Origin: a virus
IMG/VR virus record: IMGVR_UViG_3300046009_004891
Coordinates: 1-24,388 of that record
DNA: 24,388 nt
Strand: one strand, 5' to 3'
Shown here piece after piece: positions 1 to 6,197 of this stretch (its first letter is position 1; every line of letters starts with the position of its first letter). The translations under genes were made by a program, and so were the position numbers. The notes below the pieces were generated by a model that saw only the letters and a list, made by a program, of their open reading frames with translations, made no database searches and was not told the origin of the DNA.

Positions 1-254
1 GGTCCCGTATCGTAACCACGAATCAAATCAAACGGACCCGAGGCCGTAGGCCGAAGGAGAGTAAAATTACCCGTTCCACGGGGGCTCACACCCACAAGCC
101 AAATTTGATTACCCTTGTTATCATAGGTGAAGATGGAGATACTCTGGGTATCCTCACCGTAGTTGTTTACGAACAATCCCCAACCCGATTTATCCGGGTT
201 GTAGTAAACACCACTCAAATCAAGGGTAGACTCTGCTTTAGACTTCTTAGCCAT
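1..254 (-). CDS. Partial protein with SGWG-type beta domain (structural or host-like domain)
   Basis: The gene starts at ATG 252-254 and runs off the left edge, so only about 84 N-terminal residues are seen. After a short basic start (MAKKSKAES) the sequence reads SGVYYNPDKSGWGLFVN, then a stretch with IFTYDNKGNQIWLVG. This pattern of an SGWG motif followed by 'F-YD-x-G-x-x-W' resembles a repeated beta-rich domain (typically ESGWG...WFTYD..G...W) found in secreted or surface proteins of Gammaproteobacteria such as the Xanthomonas group. A good ribosome site, AGAGGAG (264-270), lies 9 bases upstream. It is the last leftward gene in view, after the endolysin. The match is by eye; the role (virion appendage or lysis-linked) is unknown. 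Confidence 0.75.
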   Translation of the reverse strand, partial: MAKKSKAESTLDLSGVYYNPDKSGWGLFVNNYGEDTQSISIFTYDNKGNQIWLVGVSPRGTGNFTLLRPTASGPFDLIRGYDTG

Positions 255-373
255 TTCAACTGGCTCCTCTAGTTGGGTTGATAGGGTTGAGCTAGTGGGT
301 TAACGAACCGACTGCGTTGCTCAGGCGAGTCCAGTCCGAGACTAAAGACCACCTCCTTGGTTAGTGCCGCTTT

Positions 374-1117
374 CTACTTGTCCCTCTTAGAGAGCATATA
401 CCAAATCGCCAACAGAGAGACACCAACAAACAGATAGCTAACAAACTGGCTGAGTCCAGCTAGAGGGGCAAGGGCATCCCGCACCACCTCTACTTGGGAG
501 ACTTGGGAAGCAACGCCTGCTGTGGCTGCGACTCCACCGGCAACCTTCTGGACTTGAGTGTTGTCGGGTACGGCATCGGGGACCACGTTGGATGTGGGCT
601 CGGAAGACTTGTGCGGCTTCGATTCTTCGGCATCAAACCTCTCATCCTTTGTGTAGGTGGTTCCGGTAAGGAACATACCAGCCTCTTCCTTACGTCGGTT
701 AACCAACCCTTGAACTACCTTACCCCCTGCCTTTTTCCACTTGGGGAACTCAGCATAAGCCCCCGTGAAATCAGATTGGTTCAACTTACGAAGAAGGGTA
801 GAACGAGCGAAAGCTCCGGGCCCAATGTTGTAGCAGAGCGATACAACAGCGTCCCATTGGGGTTGGCTAAGAGGAACCTTGATAAGCTGACGACAAGAGA
901 TTTCGTCTTGGGCTACGTGCTGGATAAGAAGCTGCTCAGCGAACTCTCGGGTAATGGTGTTACCCTCGAAAGCGTGACGAGGGTCAGTGATCCCATAACC
1001 AATAGTCCACACACCTACAAGGTCTTTGTAGGCTTTGGCTGAGAAGCCCTCGAACTTCTTAATGACGTTGAGGCCGTTCTCAGAGATTCTTCGGTCTCGG
1101 TTTGGGTTAGTGGTCAT
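374..1117 (-). CDS. Endolysin: GH24 (T4/P22-type) lysozyme with C-terminal membrane segment
   Basis: This 247-residue protein is predicted to cleave peptidoglycan at the end of infection. Residues 14-150 match the phage lysozyme fold of glycoside hydrolase family 24: FEGF...D...WTIGYG gives the catalytic series E23-x8-D32-x5-T38, and NIGPGAF, LLRKLN and GLVNRRKEE follow in the usual order. Residues 160-210 are a hydrophilic and Ala/Val-rich linker. Residues about 221-243 (SYLFVGVSLLAIWYML) form a hydrophobic helix followed by SKRDK, so the enzyme may be membrane-anchored. The gene has a strong ribosome site, GGAGGT, just upstream and overlaps the stop of a candidate membrane ORF by ATGA. It lies in the leftward tail/lysis operon. 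The family call is firm; the topology is inferred. Confidence 0.95.
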   Translation of the reverse strand: MTTNPNRDRRISENGLNVIKKFEGFSAKAYKDLVGVWTIGYGITDPRHAFEGNTITREFAEQLLIQHVAQDEISCRQLIKVPLSQPQWDAVVSLCYNIGPGAFARSTLLRKLNQSDFTGAYAEFPKWKKAGGKVVQGLVNRRKEEAGMFLTGTTYTKDERFDAEESKPHKSSEPTSNVVPDAVPDNTQVQKVAGGVAATAGVASQVSQVEVVRDALAPLAGLSQFVSYLFVGVSLLAIWYMLSKRDK

Positions 1118-1323
1118 CTATTGACCTCCGTTTTGTTGAAAGTTGTTCGATTAAGAGTCCAAGAAAGCAGCGCTTGGAACAGTGATCGTGCTGCCAGTGT
1201 AGCCTCGAATCGAGCCTTTCGTGATTCGCACCTCGTCAATCCAGCCGCGATAAGCAAAGCGAGGATCACCAGAAACACCGCCAAGCCGAGAATTAGTTGC
1301 ATCGTCGTTGTCAAACGATCCAT
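1114..1323 (-). CDS. Candidate overlapping small membrane protein (possible holin)
   Basis: A 69-residue reading frame lies mostly inside the 3' end of the LamG-like gene in another frame and ends with an ATGA overlap on the endolysin start. Residues about 8-29 (MQLILGLAVFLVILALLIAA) form a strong transmembrane helix, followed by a basic, soluble tail rich in Arg. Its position directly before the endolysin fits a holin or another lysis regulator. Against it, no convincing Shine-Dalgarno sequence precedes ATG 1323 or the internal ATG. In its favour, the LamG codons over the helix carry T at the third base much more often than elsewhere in that gene, which is what makes this frame hydrophobic. 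It may still be a shadow frame. Confidence 0.35.
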   Translation of the reverse strand: MDRLTTTMQLILGLAVFLVILALLIAAGLTRCESRKARFEATLAARSLFQALLSWTLNRTTFNKTEVNR

Positions 1324-1909
1324 TGGAATCAGAGGCTACTAGCGTACCGTCCACATAGATTCTACGGGCGGTGCCTTCCCTCACCCAAGCGACCCAAGTA
1401 AAATCCGTTGTGCTGATTGTTACAGACGCACTAAGGTCGGTGAAAACGTTTGAGCGCCACCAAACCGTAGTTGGCGTGACTCCAAGTGCAAGCCCCTCGG
1501 CTGAGTTCTGCGCGCCTGCCGACCACCAAAAGCCGACAGAAATATGAGGGGCAACAGGTCGGAACCAGCCCTCAATCACAAAGTCTTCGGTCTCCATGAA
1601 GTGACCGGCGATTCTTGAAGTCGGCTCAATATATTCGCCCGTGTCTGTTCCGGACGATGGCGACTCAAATCGCGTAGACGCAGTGCCAAACTGTTTCTCG
1701 TCAGTATCGACGTAAGGGCCAGCGGACGATGCGCCTGCATTCCGTTGCCAAGTCGTGGTGTTAATTACGTCCGGCCACGACTGCGACTCGTCCGTACCGT
1801 CCATGTGCAATAGCAACGTAACAAACGAAAAGAACGGATCGGTTGGTCCAGCCGGAGCAAACCTGTACGGATCGAGAATAAAACTCACGTCCGTCTCCCA
1901 ATCAACCAA
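1151..1909 (-). CDS. LamG/concanavalin A-like jelly-roll protein, probable tail appendage
   Basis: The protein has 252 residues from a TTG start. Features of the LamG/laminin-G-like jelly roll used in phage receptor-binding proteins can be seen: LLLHMDG near the N-terminus, FVIEGWFRPV in the middle, RRIYVDGTLVA, and the C-terminal block SRLGGVSGDP...YRGWIDEVRITKGS. Such domains bind carbohydrates or stabilise fibre tips. It overlaps the upstream tail-fibre-like gene by 25 bases, which suggests translational coupling; only a weak GAAAG precedes the TTG. The upstream frame is open to about 1969, so ribosomal frameshifting from the fibre gene is formally possible, but the fibre's natural-looking end (GLKVWLIGRRT) argues for two separate proteins. 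Confidence 0.85.
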   Translation of the reverse strand: MVDWETDVSFILDPYRFAPAGPTDPFFSFVTLLLHMDGTDESQSWPDVINTTTWQRNAGASSAGPYVDTDEKQFGTASTRFESPSSGTDTGEYIEPTSRIAGHFMETEDFVIEGWFRPVAPHISVGFWWSAGAQNSAEGLALGVTPTTVWWRSNVFTDLSASVTISTTDFTWVAWVREGTARRIYVDGTLVASDSNGSFDNDDATNSRLGGVSGDPRFAYRGWIDEVRITKGSIRGYTGSTITVPSAAFLDS

Positions 1910-3024
1910 ACTTTCAACCCACGAGCACCAGTAGTTCCAATCTGGTCTACATCCACAGTGATCTGGGCATCATCGGCAAGCGATGTGTCGGAGATCACGG
2001 GAGCTGTAGCAGCCGTTGTGCTGGTCAGCTCGGTATTGTCAATGGTCAACTTCGTGCTAAGGATCGATGTACCCGCCTCGTTGATGTCAACCGTAAAGAT
2101 TGATCCACTAGGCTGGGCTGTACTCAACGAAGCTCGGACACCCGTGAGGGTAAACGCGTAGGGCATACGGAAAGTCACCTTAGCCGTCCCGGCTGTGATG
2201 TCCGTAGTCTCATCAGAGCAAGCAACACCGATAGCTTCGATGGGTTTGGAGTCTACGTTACCGGAACCCACGAGGGACTGGTTGTCAACAGTACGGATGT
2301 TCGTACCGGACGCAAGGGTGTCTTGCTTAGAGCTTGGGCTGAAATTACCCGCGTGCCACATCCCGTTCCCGTTGAACTCAGGGGCAGTTGACCCACTGGT
2401 AAACGTGAACGTGGTGATGTCATTACCAGCGTCACCGACAGCTTCAAGAGTCCAACTAGTCTGGTTAGACCCGGTACGACCCATCTCCAAACGGGCATAG
2501 GAGCCCGTGTCAGTGGGGTGGTCATACTGGACACTCAACTCATCGAAGCCAACGATAGAGCGAGCACCGACTCCCGTTGCAGGGCCGATACGTACCGCAC
2601 TTGGAAGCGTGAGAGTAGTACCATCCCACACTGTACCGAGCACACCCCCGAAGCTCGTTCCATTGCGGAACTGGAGCTGAGTCCCGGTTCCACCGGGTGT
2701 ACCACCACCTCCGGTGGGGGCTTCATTTACCCACCGACTCGTTCCCGAGTCCCAAGTGAGCACATCACCGTCAGCGACGGTGGTAATAACCACATCCCCG
2801 ATGTCATCTAAGTTTCCGATGGGGAGTGTGGGGAGGGGTACATTCTCCCAAACCATCAAGGATGAGTTGTACTGCAAGATGTCTTCATCATCTGGGTTGG
2901 AGATCAACACATCGCTGATCTCCCCCAGTTCAGTCTCTTGGAGGATGCCCTCGAAGAGATTACGGAGGGCCACTTCCTCGTTTACGGGAAAGGGGAACAG
3001 CTTAGATTTCTTAATATCGGACAA
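1885..3024 (-). CDS. Tail-fibre-like structural protein
   Basis: The protein has 379 residues, starting at TTG 3022-3024 behind an excellent AAGGAGGG site. Residues 33-62 and 71-101 are two copies of a motif (L-x-DI/EI-x-DV...D-x-DIL/DVL-x-Y/W...VW/WVNE) common in phage fibre and appendage proteins. A Gly/Thr-rich hinge (PTGGGGTPGGTGTQ) follows at about 103-117, then Gly/Ser/Thr-rich sequence resembling fibre shafts. The C-terminal third (ITAGTAKVTFRMPY...GLKVWLIGRR) resembles the jelly-roll ends of phage structural proteins. It is the second gene after the promoter at 3290-3318 and is followed by the LamG-like gene. Assignment to the virion is inferred from composition and neighbours. Confidence 0.85.
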   Translation of the reverse strand: MSDIKKSKLFPFPVNEEVALRNLFEGILQETELGEISDVLISNPDDEDILQYNSSLMVWENVPLPTLPIGNLDDIGDVVITTVADGDVLTWDSGTSRWVNEAPTGGGGTPGGTGTQLQFRNGTSFGGVLGTVWDGTTLTLPSAVRIGPATGVGARSIVGFDELSVQYDHPTDTGSYARLEMGRTGSNQTSWTLEAVGDAGNDITTFTFTSGSTAPEFNGNGMWHAGNFSPSSKQDTLASGTNIRTVDNQSLVGSGNVDSKPIEAIGVACSDETTDITAGTAKVTFRMPYAFTLTGVRASLSTAQPSGSIFTVDINEAGTSILSTKLTIDNTELTSTTAATAPVISDTSLADDAQITVDVDQIGTTGARGLKVWLIGRRT

Positions 3025-3057
3025 GCTGGTAGCCCTCCTTGGCTAGATTGGAACCGC

Positions 3058-3252
3058 TTAGAGCGTGGGTGCGGCGTAGTTCGTGTCGGTCACACCGCCG
3101 TCAGCGTTGAGCTTCAAGCGCAGGGTATTACCCCAAGTAACAAGGGACTCAATATTCGCCTCGATCTTGGCAAAGGCATCAGCCAGTTCCTTGGCCTTCT
3201 CGGAATCACCTTGGCTGAAGAAATCACGGGGTTTCAGGTTTGCTGCGGGCAT
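3058..3252 (-). CDS. Small conserved-looking phage protein, first gene of the tail/lysis operon
   Basis: This 64-residue protein is preceded by a strong GGAGGT ribosome site at 7 bases. It begins MPAANLKPRDFFSQGDSEKA and is mostly helical up to residue 45, with AKELADAFAKIEANIESLV forming an amphipathic helix. A short tail ends in YAAPTL. Short proteins of this kind often precede fibre genes in podoviruses and may be virion or assembly components, but no specific function is recognised. It is the first gene after the TTGACA-17-TACAAT promoter at 3290-3318, and the fibre gene starts 33 bases downstream. Confidence 0.8.
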   Translation of the reverse strand: MPAANLKPRDFFSQGDSEKAKELADAFAKIEANIESLVTWGNTLRLKLNADGGVTDTNYAAPTL

Positions 3253-3339
3253 TGGGTGTTACCTCCGTTACGGTTGGTTGGGAGTCGCGATTGTAACGAT
3301 GTTCAGCGGTTGTGTCAAGAGAGAGAGAGAGAGCGAACG

Positions 3340-3609
3340 CTAAGAGAGTAGCTTCTCCGCTTGTTCCTTGATCTCATCGGTAAACGGGAAGTCAAACCCC
3401 GAAGCCCCCTCCCAATCTCGGAAGTAGTCGAGATGGTACGGAACCTTCTCGGATTCCTCGGGGTGCTCCGTCTGGAGCTTGACCAACTCTCGGGACCACA
3501 TGTCAAACATGTAATCGGGAACCACGGACTCGTACATCCGGTAGTACAGGTACGAGTGGACGGCGATGTTACGGCGAAGCTCAGCGATACGATCAATTAC
3601 GTTTTTCAC
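3340..3609 (-). CDS. Stand-alone NAD+-DNA-ligase Ia-like domain protein
   Basis: The protein has 89 residues from GTG 3607-3609, with AGAGG upstream and a GTGA overlap with the preceding gene. Its sequence follows the pattern of the N-terminal Ia domain of bacterial NAD-dependent DNA ligase (LigA): IAELRRNI-x-x-H18-x-YLYY, then P-D32-x-x-F35-D36, then REL-x-KLQ-x-EHPEE. In LigA this domain holds the NMN half of NAD+, and the D-x-x-Y/F-D residues take part. The adenylation domain with its KxDG lysine, the OB fold and the BRCT domain are all absent, and no partner gene is nearby, so it cannot be a ligase alone. It may bind NAD/NMN, or act on the host ligase. The resemblance is by motif only. 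Confidence 0.8.
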   Translation of the reverse strand: MKNVIDRIAELRRNIAVHSYLYYRMYESVVPDYMFDMWSRELVKLQTEHPEESEKVPYHLDYFRDWEGASGFDFPFTDEIKEQAEKLLS

Positions 3610-3782
3610 AGTTTAAACCTCTTGGGCCAAGTAATCTTGGCGTTCTTTGCCATCTCGTGTGCGAACCAGAACAACTCTTGGGGTGTGATCTCCCCGGCTT
3701 TGATCCGGTCTCGGTCCTTTGCGTAGATTTCTTGGAGGTAGGCTTGAACCTCATCCCACGTCATGTCCTCGATCTTTTTCAC
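3606..3782 (-). CDS. Small hypothetical helical protein (58 aa)
   Basis: The gene runs from GTG 3780-3782 to a TGA that overlaps the GTG of the ligase-domain gene (GTGA). A good site, GGGAGG, lies 5-6 bases before the start. The product begins MKKIEDMTWDEVQAYL and includes EITPQELFWFAHEMAKN, with a basic end (TWPKRFKL). It is charged and helical with no membrane segment. No family is recognised. The ribosome site, the overlap and its place in a compact leftward row support a real gene, probably co-translated with its neighbour. Confidence 0.75.
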   Translation of the reverse strand: MKKIEDMTWDEVQAYLQEIYAKDRDRIKAGEITPQELFWFAHEMAKNAKITWPKRFKL

Positions 3783-3878
3783 CAAAACCTCCCGTCGTCC
3801 TTCGGACTCCTTTCGTTCGCCTACGGCTCTCTGTAAGCCTCTCTACGGCCTTCCGGCCCCTTACCCGCACCCTCGGCC
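3783..3878 (-). repeat. Short hairpin-rich spacer (REP-like GCCGWAGGC stems)
   Basis: The 96 bases between two leftward genes hold several tiny GC stems with 3-base loops, such as GTCC-ttc-GGAC and GGCC-ttcc-GGCC. Read on the minus strand, GAGCCGTAGGCGAACGAAAG resembles sequence at 18770-18795 (plus strand) and, more loosely, at 40-60. No start codon with a ribosome site was seen in it apart from the one for the 58-aa gene. It may be a REP-like element or an RNA-processing or attenuation region. Confidence 0.4.
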
Positions 3879-4112
3879 TTAGCCACCGGCTAGGTCGGGC
3901 TTAGAGAGGCTCTCAGAGCGGTTACCGTGGATGTATCGGTAGTACCTCTCGTACTTGTTGGCAAAAGCGGATGCCAACTCCCATTGCTCGGGGGTCAGAT
4001 CAACAACCTCGTCAAGAACAACCCACAAATCAGCAAGAATCTCCGGAGACTTCCTAGGATCGCTCAGGAGATGATCGTACATGCTAGCCGCTACCTCGCC
4101 CTTACTCTGCAT
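3879..4112 (-). CDS. Hypothetical small protein (77 aa)
   Basis: This leftward gene starts at ATG 4110-4112 inside the 3' end of the preceding gene (11-base overlap), with GAGG about 9 bases upstream. The product is acidic and helical: EILADLWVVLDEVVDLTPEQWELA, interrupted only by short turns, then YERYYRYIHGNRSE, a Tyr-rich patch. It ends KPDLAGG. No domain is recognised, and there is no signal peptide or membrane segment. The overlap suggests coupled translation with the upstream gene. Confidence 0.7.
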   Translation of the reverse strand: MQSKGEVAASMYDHLLSDPRKSPEILADLWVVLDEVVDLTPEQWELASAFANKYERYYRYIHGNRSESLSKPDLAGG

Positions 4113-4443
4113 CTGGGATCGCCTCAGAATCGTTCCTAGGCGCCTTAGCGTCGATGTTGTTGATCCGCTCTTCCCATCGAGAACAAAGTTTGTCTGCTTC
4201 GGTCATGATCGCGTCGATGTTATCCACCCCAGCCAGAACTTTACCGCCGAGCTTGATCGGATGATTGAACGCAGTCCGGAGAACCTCGGGATCGTTGTCC
4301 AACCCGGCTCGGTGTTCTTGCCTGAGCTTTTCCAGCTCCATTCTTGTTTCGTACCGATTCCTCGATTCGACGCTGAGACGGCGGATCAGCTCGGAGAGTT
4401 GTTCGTTGGTAAGCTGGGTGTAGTCGTTGGTGTCGGGGGTCAC
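4102..4443 (-). CDS. Hypothetical coiled-coil protein (113 aa)
   Basis: The start chosen is GTG 4441-4443, which has GAGGAG 8 bases upstream; a longer frame to 4479 lacks any ribosome site. The protein begins MTPDTNDYTQLTNEQLSELI, continues in a charged helix (ESRNRYETRMELEKLRQEHR) likely to form a coiled coil, and has a second helical part around IDAIMTEADKLCSRWEERIN. The end is acidic (SEAIPDAE). No family is recognised. It is the first gene after the AT-rich leader and the promoter at 4739-4767. Confidence 0.75.
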   Translation of the reverse strand: MTPDTNDYTQLTNEQLSELIRRLSVESRNRYETRMELEKLRQEHRAGLDNDPEVLRTAFNHPIKLGGKVLAGVDNIDAIMTEADKLCSRWEERINNIDAKAPRNDSEAIPDAE

Positions 4444-4738
4444 TTGGGTTGCTCCTCGGTAAAGTGGGTACGACGCCACAAGAGTATACTTATCCGACGC
4501 AAGAGTGTCTAGTATCCTTTAAACCGTAGGTTTAGTTGTTATTAAGCTATAGATGTATTCTATCTAGGGTTAGTTATTCTTGATAGATTGAGTAGTTACT
4601 TTCTAGGGTTAGTTATACTTAGTAGGTTTGTAGGTATATATCTACGGTAGTAGATAACTTAGTAGTTATGGTAGTTATGTAATGTATAGTATATATTATA
4701 TAATATATATTATATATAAGAGCTTTAAGAGCTTTTCT
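4444..4738. other. AT-rich noncoding leader with direct repeats
   Basis: The sequence changes sharply to AT-rich, low-complexity DNA. A 15-base direct repeat, TCTAGGGTTAGTTAT, occurs at 4563-4577 and 4602-4616, with many partial copies of TAGTTA and AGTAGTTA around it. Bases 4680-4720 are almost pure A/T (TATATTATATAATATATATT). No gene with a ribosome site was seen on either strand. The minus-strand promoter at 4739-4767 would make it a 5' leader of about 290 nt for the gene at 4443. It could also be a DNA-unwinding element. Confidence 0.6.
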
Positions 4739-4767
4739 TTGATACCACAGTTCAGCAGAGTTGTCAA
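4739..4767 (-). promoter_or_regulatory. Sigma70-like promoter, leftward
   Basis: On the minus strand there is a perfect -35 TTGACA (4762-4767), a 17-base spacer and a -10 TATCAA (4739-4744). Transcription would start near 4732 and enter the AT-rich leader of the 4443-3340 gene group. Confidence 0.65.
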
Positions 4768-4777
4768 GTACCCCATC

Positions 4778-4819
4778 GCCAAGCAGAGCTTGGCTCTTAT
4801 CATCCCCGCCAGAGGCGGG
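4778..4819. terminator. Two short hairpins after the 5559-4858 gene
   Basis: GCCAAG-cagag-CTTGGC (4778-4794) and CCCGCC-aga-GGCGGG (4805-4819) lie about 40-80 bases past the stop of the leftward gene and just before the next promoter. Neither has a clear T-run on the minus strand, so termination is plausible but unproven. They could instead be protein-binding or RNA-stability elements. Confidence 0.4.
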
Positions 4820-4857
4820 TTCTGTACCCTATCGCTCTACCTCAACTTCTATGAGGA

Positions 4858-5559
4858 TCATAGACTTAGTACCTCTACCGTCTTTCTAACACTCCTCCCT
4901 CCACCTCTCATCTCCTTTGGTAAGACCTCCCTTAGCTGAATGTTCCCTAACCGGAGGGGTATGGTCGTATCCAACCTTTCTAGCCGTATACTTCCACCCC
5001 TCCCCCCATCCCTTGTATCCCGAATGTACTCCGATACCGTACCCACCCAAGGGTAGACGTAGGAGACCATGAATGATCCCATCACAACGGACACAAACTC
5101 CTCCCTACTCAACTCAACTGGAATCCGAGCCATCTTCCAGACATCGAGAAGATAGTCGTACCGAAACTCCATATCTGCCCTTCTCCTTCTCTCTCGTTCG
5201 TCGTATTTCTCCAACTTACTCCTCCGTCGTTCCCACCCCTTTTTCAACAGAAGACTCATGTCTTTCTTCTTTAACAGCTTGTTCAGTTTGTCTTGCTCAT
5301 CAGGTCGAAGAGGTTTGTCGGAGAAGTACGCCTTACGAAAGAGGTAGTCGGCGTGGGAAGTCAGTGGAGGCGTTTCTATGCCAGACCCGGTAGGGTCGGT
5401 AGGGGTGGGCTCTAGACAAGCCTCTAGAAGCCTCCTGTTGAGGTCTAGGACCATTGGGCAGACATCCGACCCATCTAGCGATGGGTACTCCATCCGCACT
5501 TCGTGCGTTCCGTTACAGATGACACAGTGTCTGGTTTGTAGATCGTCGTTACAGTCCAC
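4858..5559 (-). CDS. Hypothetical protein with N-terminal zinc-ribbon-like cysteines
   Basis: The protein has 233 residues from GTG 5557-5559, with AAGGAG 11 bases upstream and a strong promoter at 5601-5629. The N-terminus has C3, C12, C15 (HCVICNGTH) and C34, consistent with a small zinc-binding unit. The centre (residues 85-135) is extremely rich in Lys, Arg and Glu, for example KLNKLLKKKDMSLLLKKGWE and DERERRRRADMEF, and looks nucleic-acid binding. The C-terminal part, with SREEFVSVVM and later GSIRLERLD...GNIQLREV, faintly recalls the 'DRID...GY..GN' end of HNH-type phage nucleases but lacks the expected histidines. No firm family. It is the first gene of the leftward block and may act early. 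Confidence 0.75.
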   Translation of the reverse strand: MDCNDDLQTRHCVICNGTHEVRMEYPSLDGSDVCPMVLDLNRRLLEACLEPTPTDPTGSGIETPPLTSHADYLFRKAYFSDKPLRPDEQDKLNKLLKKKDMSLLLKKGWERRRSKLEKYDERERRRRADMEFRYDYLLDVWKMARIPVELSREEFVSVVMGSFMVSYVYPWVGTVSEYIRDTRDGGRGGSIRLERLDTTIPLRLGNIQLREVLPKEMRGGGRSVRKTVEVLSL

Positions 5560-5600
5560 AGCTTGTAACTCCTTGATGCAATTGTCAAAAGTAGTACCCG

Positions 5601-5629
5601 ATTGTAGATGTTTTAGACCCCTTTGTCAA
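5601..5629 (-). promoter_or_regulatory. Strong sigma70-like promoter, leftward
   Basis: On the minus strand there is TTGACA (5624-5629), a 17-base spacer and TACAAT (5601-5606), five of six matches at -10. The transcript would start near 5594, about 35 bases before GTG 5559, leaving room for the AAGGAG site. This is one of the best promoter matches in the window. Confidence 0.8.
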
Positions 5630-5831
5630 GATACTGAGAGAATTACGGAAGGAAATCGTTAAGTTCGTAATTGGGATTTTTACCGGGAGAGGGAGGGGCC
5701 ACCCTCACCCACCCCACCCACGCGAAAGGGGATACCCCCGGGGGTCTAGATTCAGCCAGAAGGCCAATAGGCCATTAGGCCAAGAATTACCAGCCAACAG
5801 AATGGAAGGCGGATCAAGATTAGAATGGGCT

Positions 5832-5919
5832 AGCTAATGCGATAGGCGCTGACTGGTAATAGGAAGCCAATGACCAGCTAATGCATTAGGCGCACTAGAC
5901 CAATTGAATAAGCATTAGC
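5832..5919. repeat. Iteron-like repeats GCTAATGC
   Basis: GCTAATGC occurs at 5833-5840 and 5877-5884 and inverted at 5912-5919. The first two sit in an 18-base direct repeat with 16 matches, spaced 44 bases apart. Similar but weaker words (CCAATAGG, GGTAAT) lie between and around them. Repeats like this are typical of initiator or regulator binding sites. Confidence 0.5.
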
Positions 5920-6116
5920 CAGTCAAATATGAAATTGAAAAGGTAATGGGTAATGCCCTGTTAACATTTCCCACGGTACACCAGTCACTGTCGTGACGGT
6001 ATGGGACTATTAAGTGTGTGGCAGAAGGGAGAAGGGGTGGGGGAAGAGACACACTAGCCCATCGGAAGACTGCCCATTAATATACACGTGTGCACTAATA
6101 CCCGCCTAAGATGTTA

Positions 6117-6125
6117 TGTTATACC
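6117..6125 (+). promoter_or_regulatory. Candidate extended -10 promoter, rightward
   Basis: TG-n-TATACC fits an extended -10 element; no good -35 hexamer lies 16-18 bases upstream. Transcription would start near 6132, giving a leader of about 170 nt with two GC hairpins before the first rightward gene. This is the best rightward candidate found, but it is weak. Confidence 0.3.
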
Positions 6126-6158
6126 GTAACAGTAAGAAGGCGAGGGCGGAGCTATACA

Positions 6159-6197
6159 CGCGCGTGAGCGCGCATCCTTATCCCGCACGCTGTGCGG
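6159..6197 (+). other. Pair of GC-rich hairpins in the rightward leader
   Basis: CGCGC-gtga-GCGCG (6159-6172) and CCGCAC-gct-GTGCGG (6183-6197) stand 11 bases apart, without a T-run after either. They could stabilise the leader RNA, attenuate transcription or bind a protein. Confidence 0.45.

Noticed and set aside
494-1042. Plus-strand frame of 182 codons opposite the endolysin
   Set aside because: It is fully antisense to a confident GH24 lysozyme gene and has no recognisable sequence features.
1885-1969. Programmed frameshift joining the fibre-like and LamG-like genes
   Set aside because: The frames overlap openly for about 80 bases, but no slippery heptamer is present and the fibre protein ends with a natural-looking GLKVWLIGRRT. 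Coupled re-initiation at TTG 1909 is simpler.
4682-4939. Plus-strand frame of 85 codons in the AT-rich region
   Set aside because: It starts in low-complexity A/T sequence without a ribosome site and runs antisense into the 5559-4858 gene; its composition is not protein-like.
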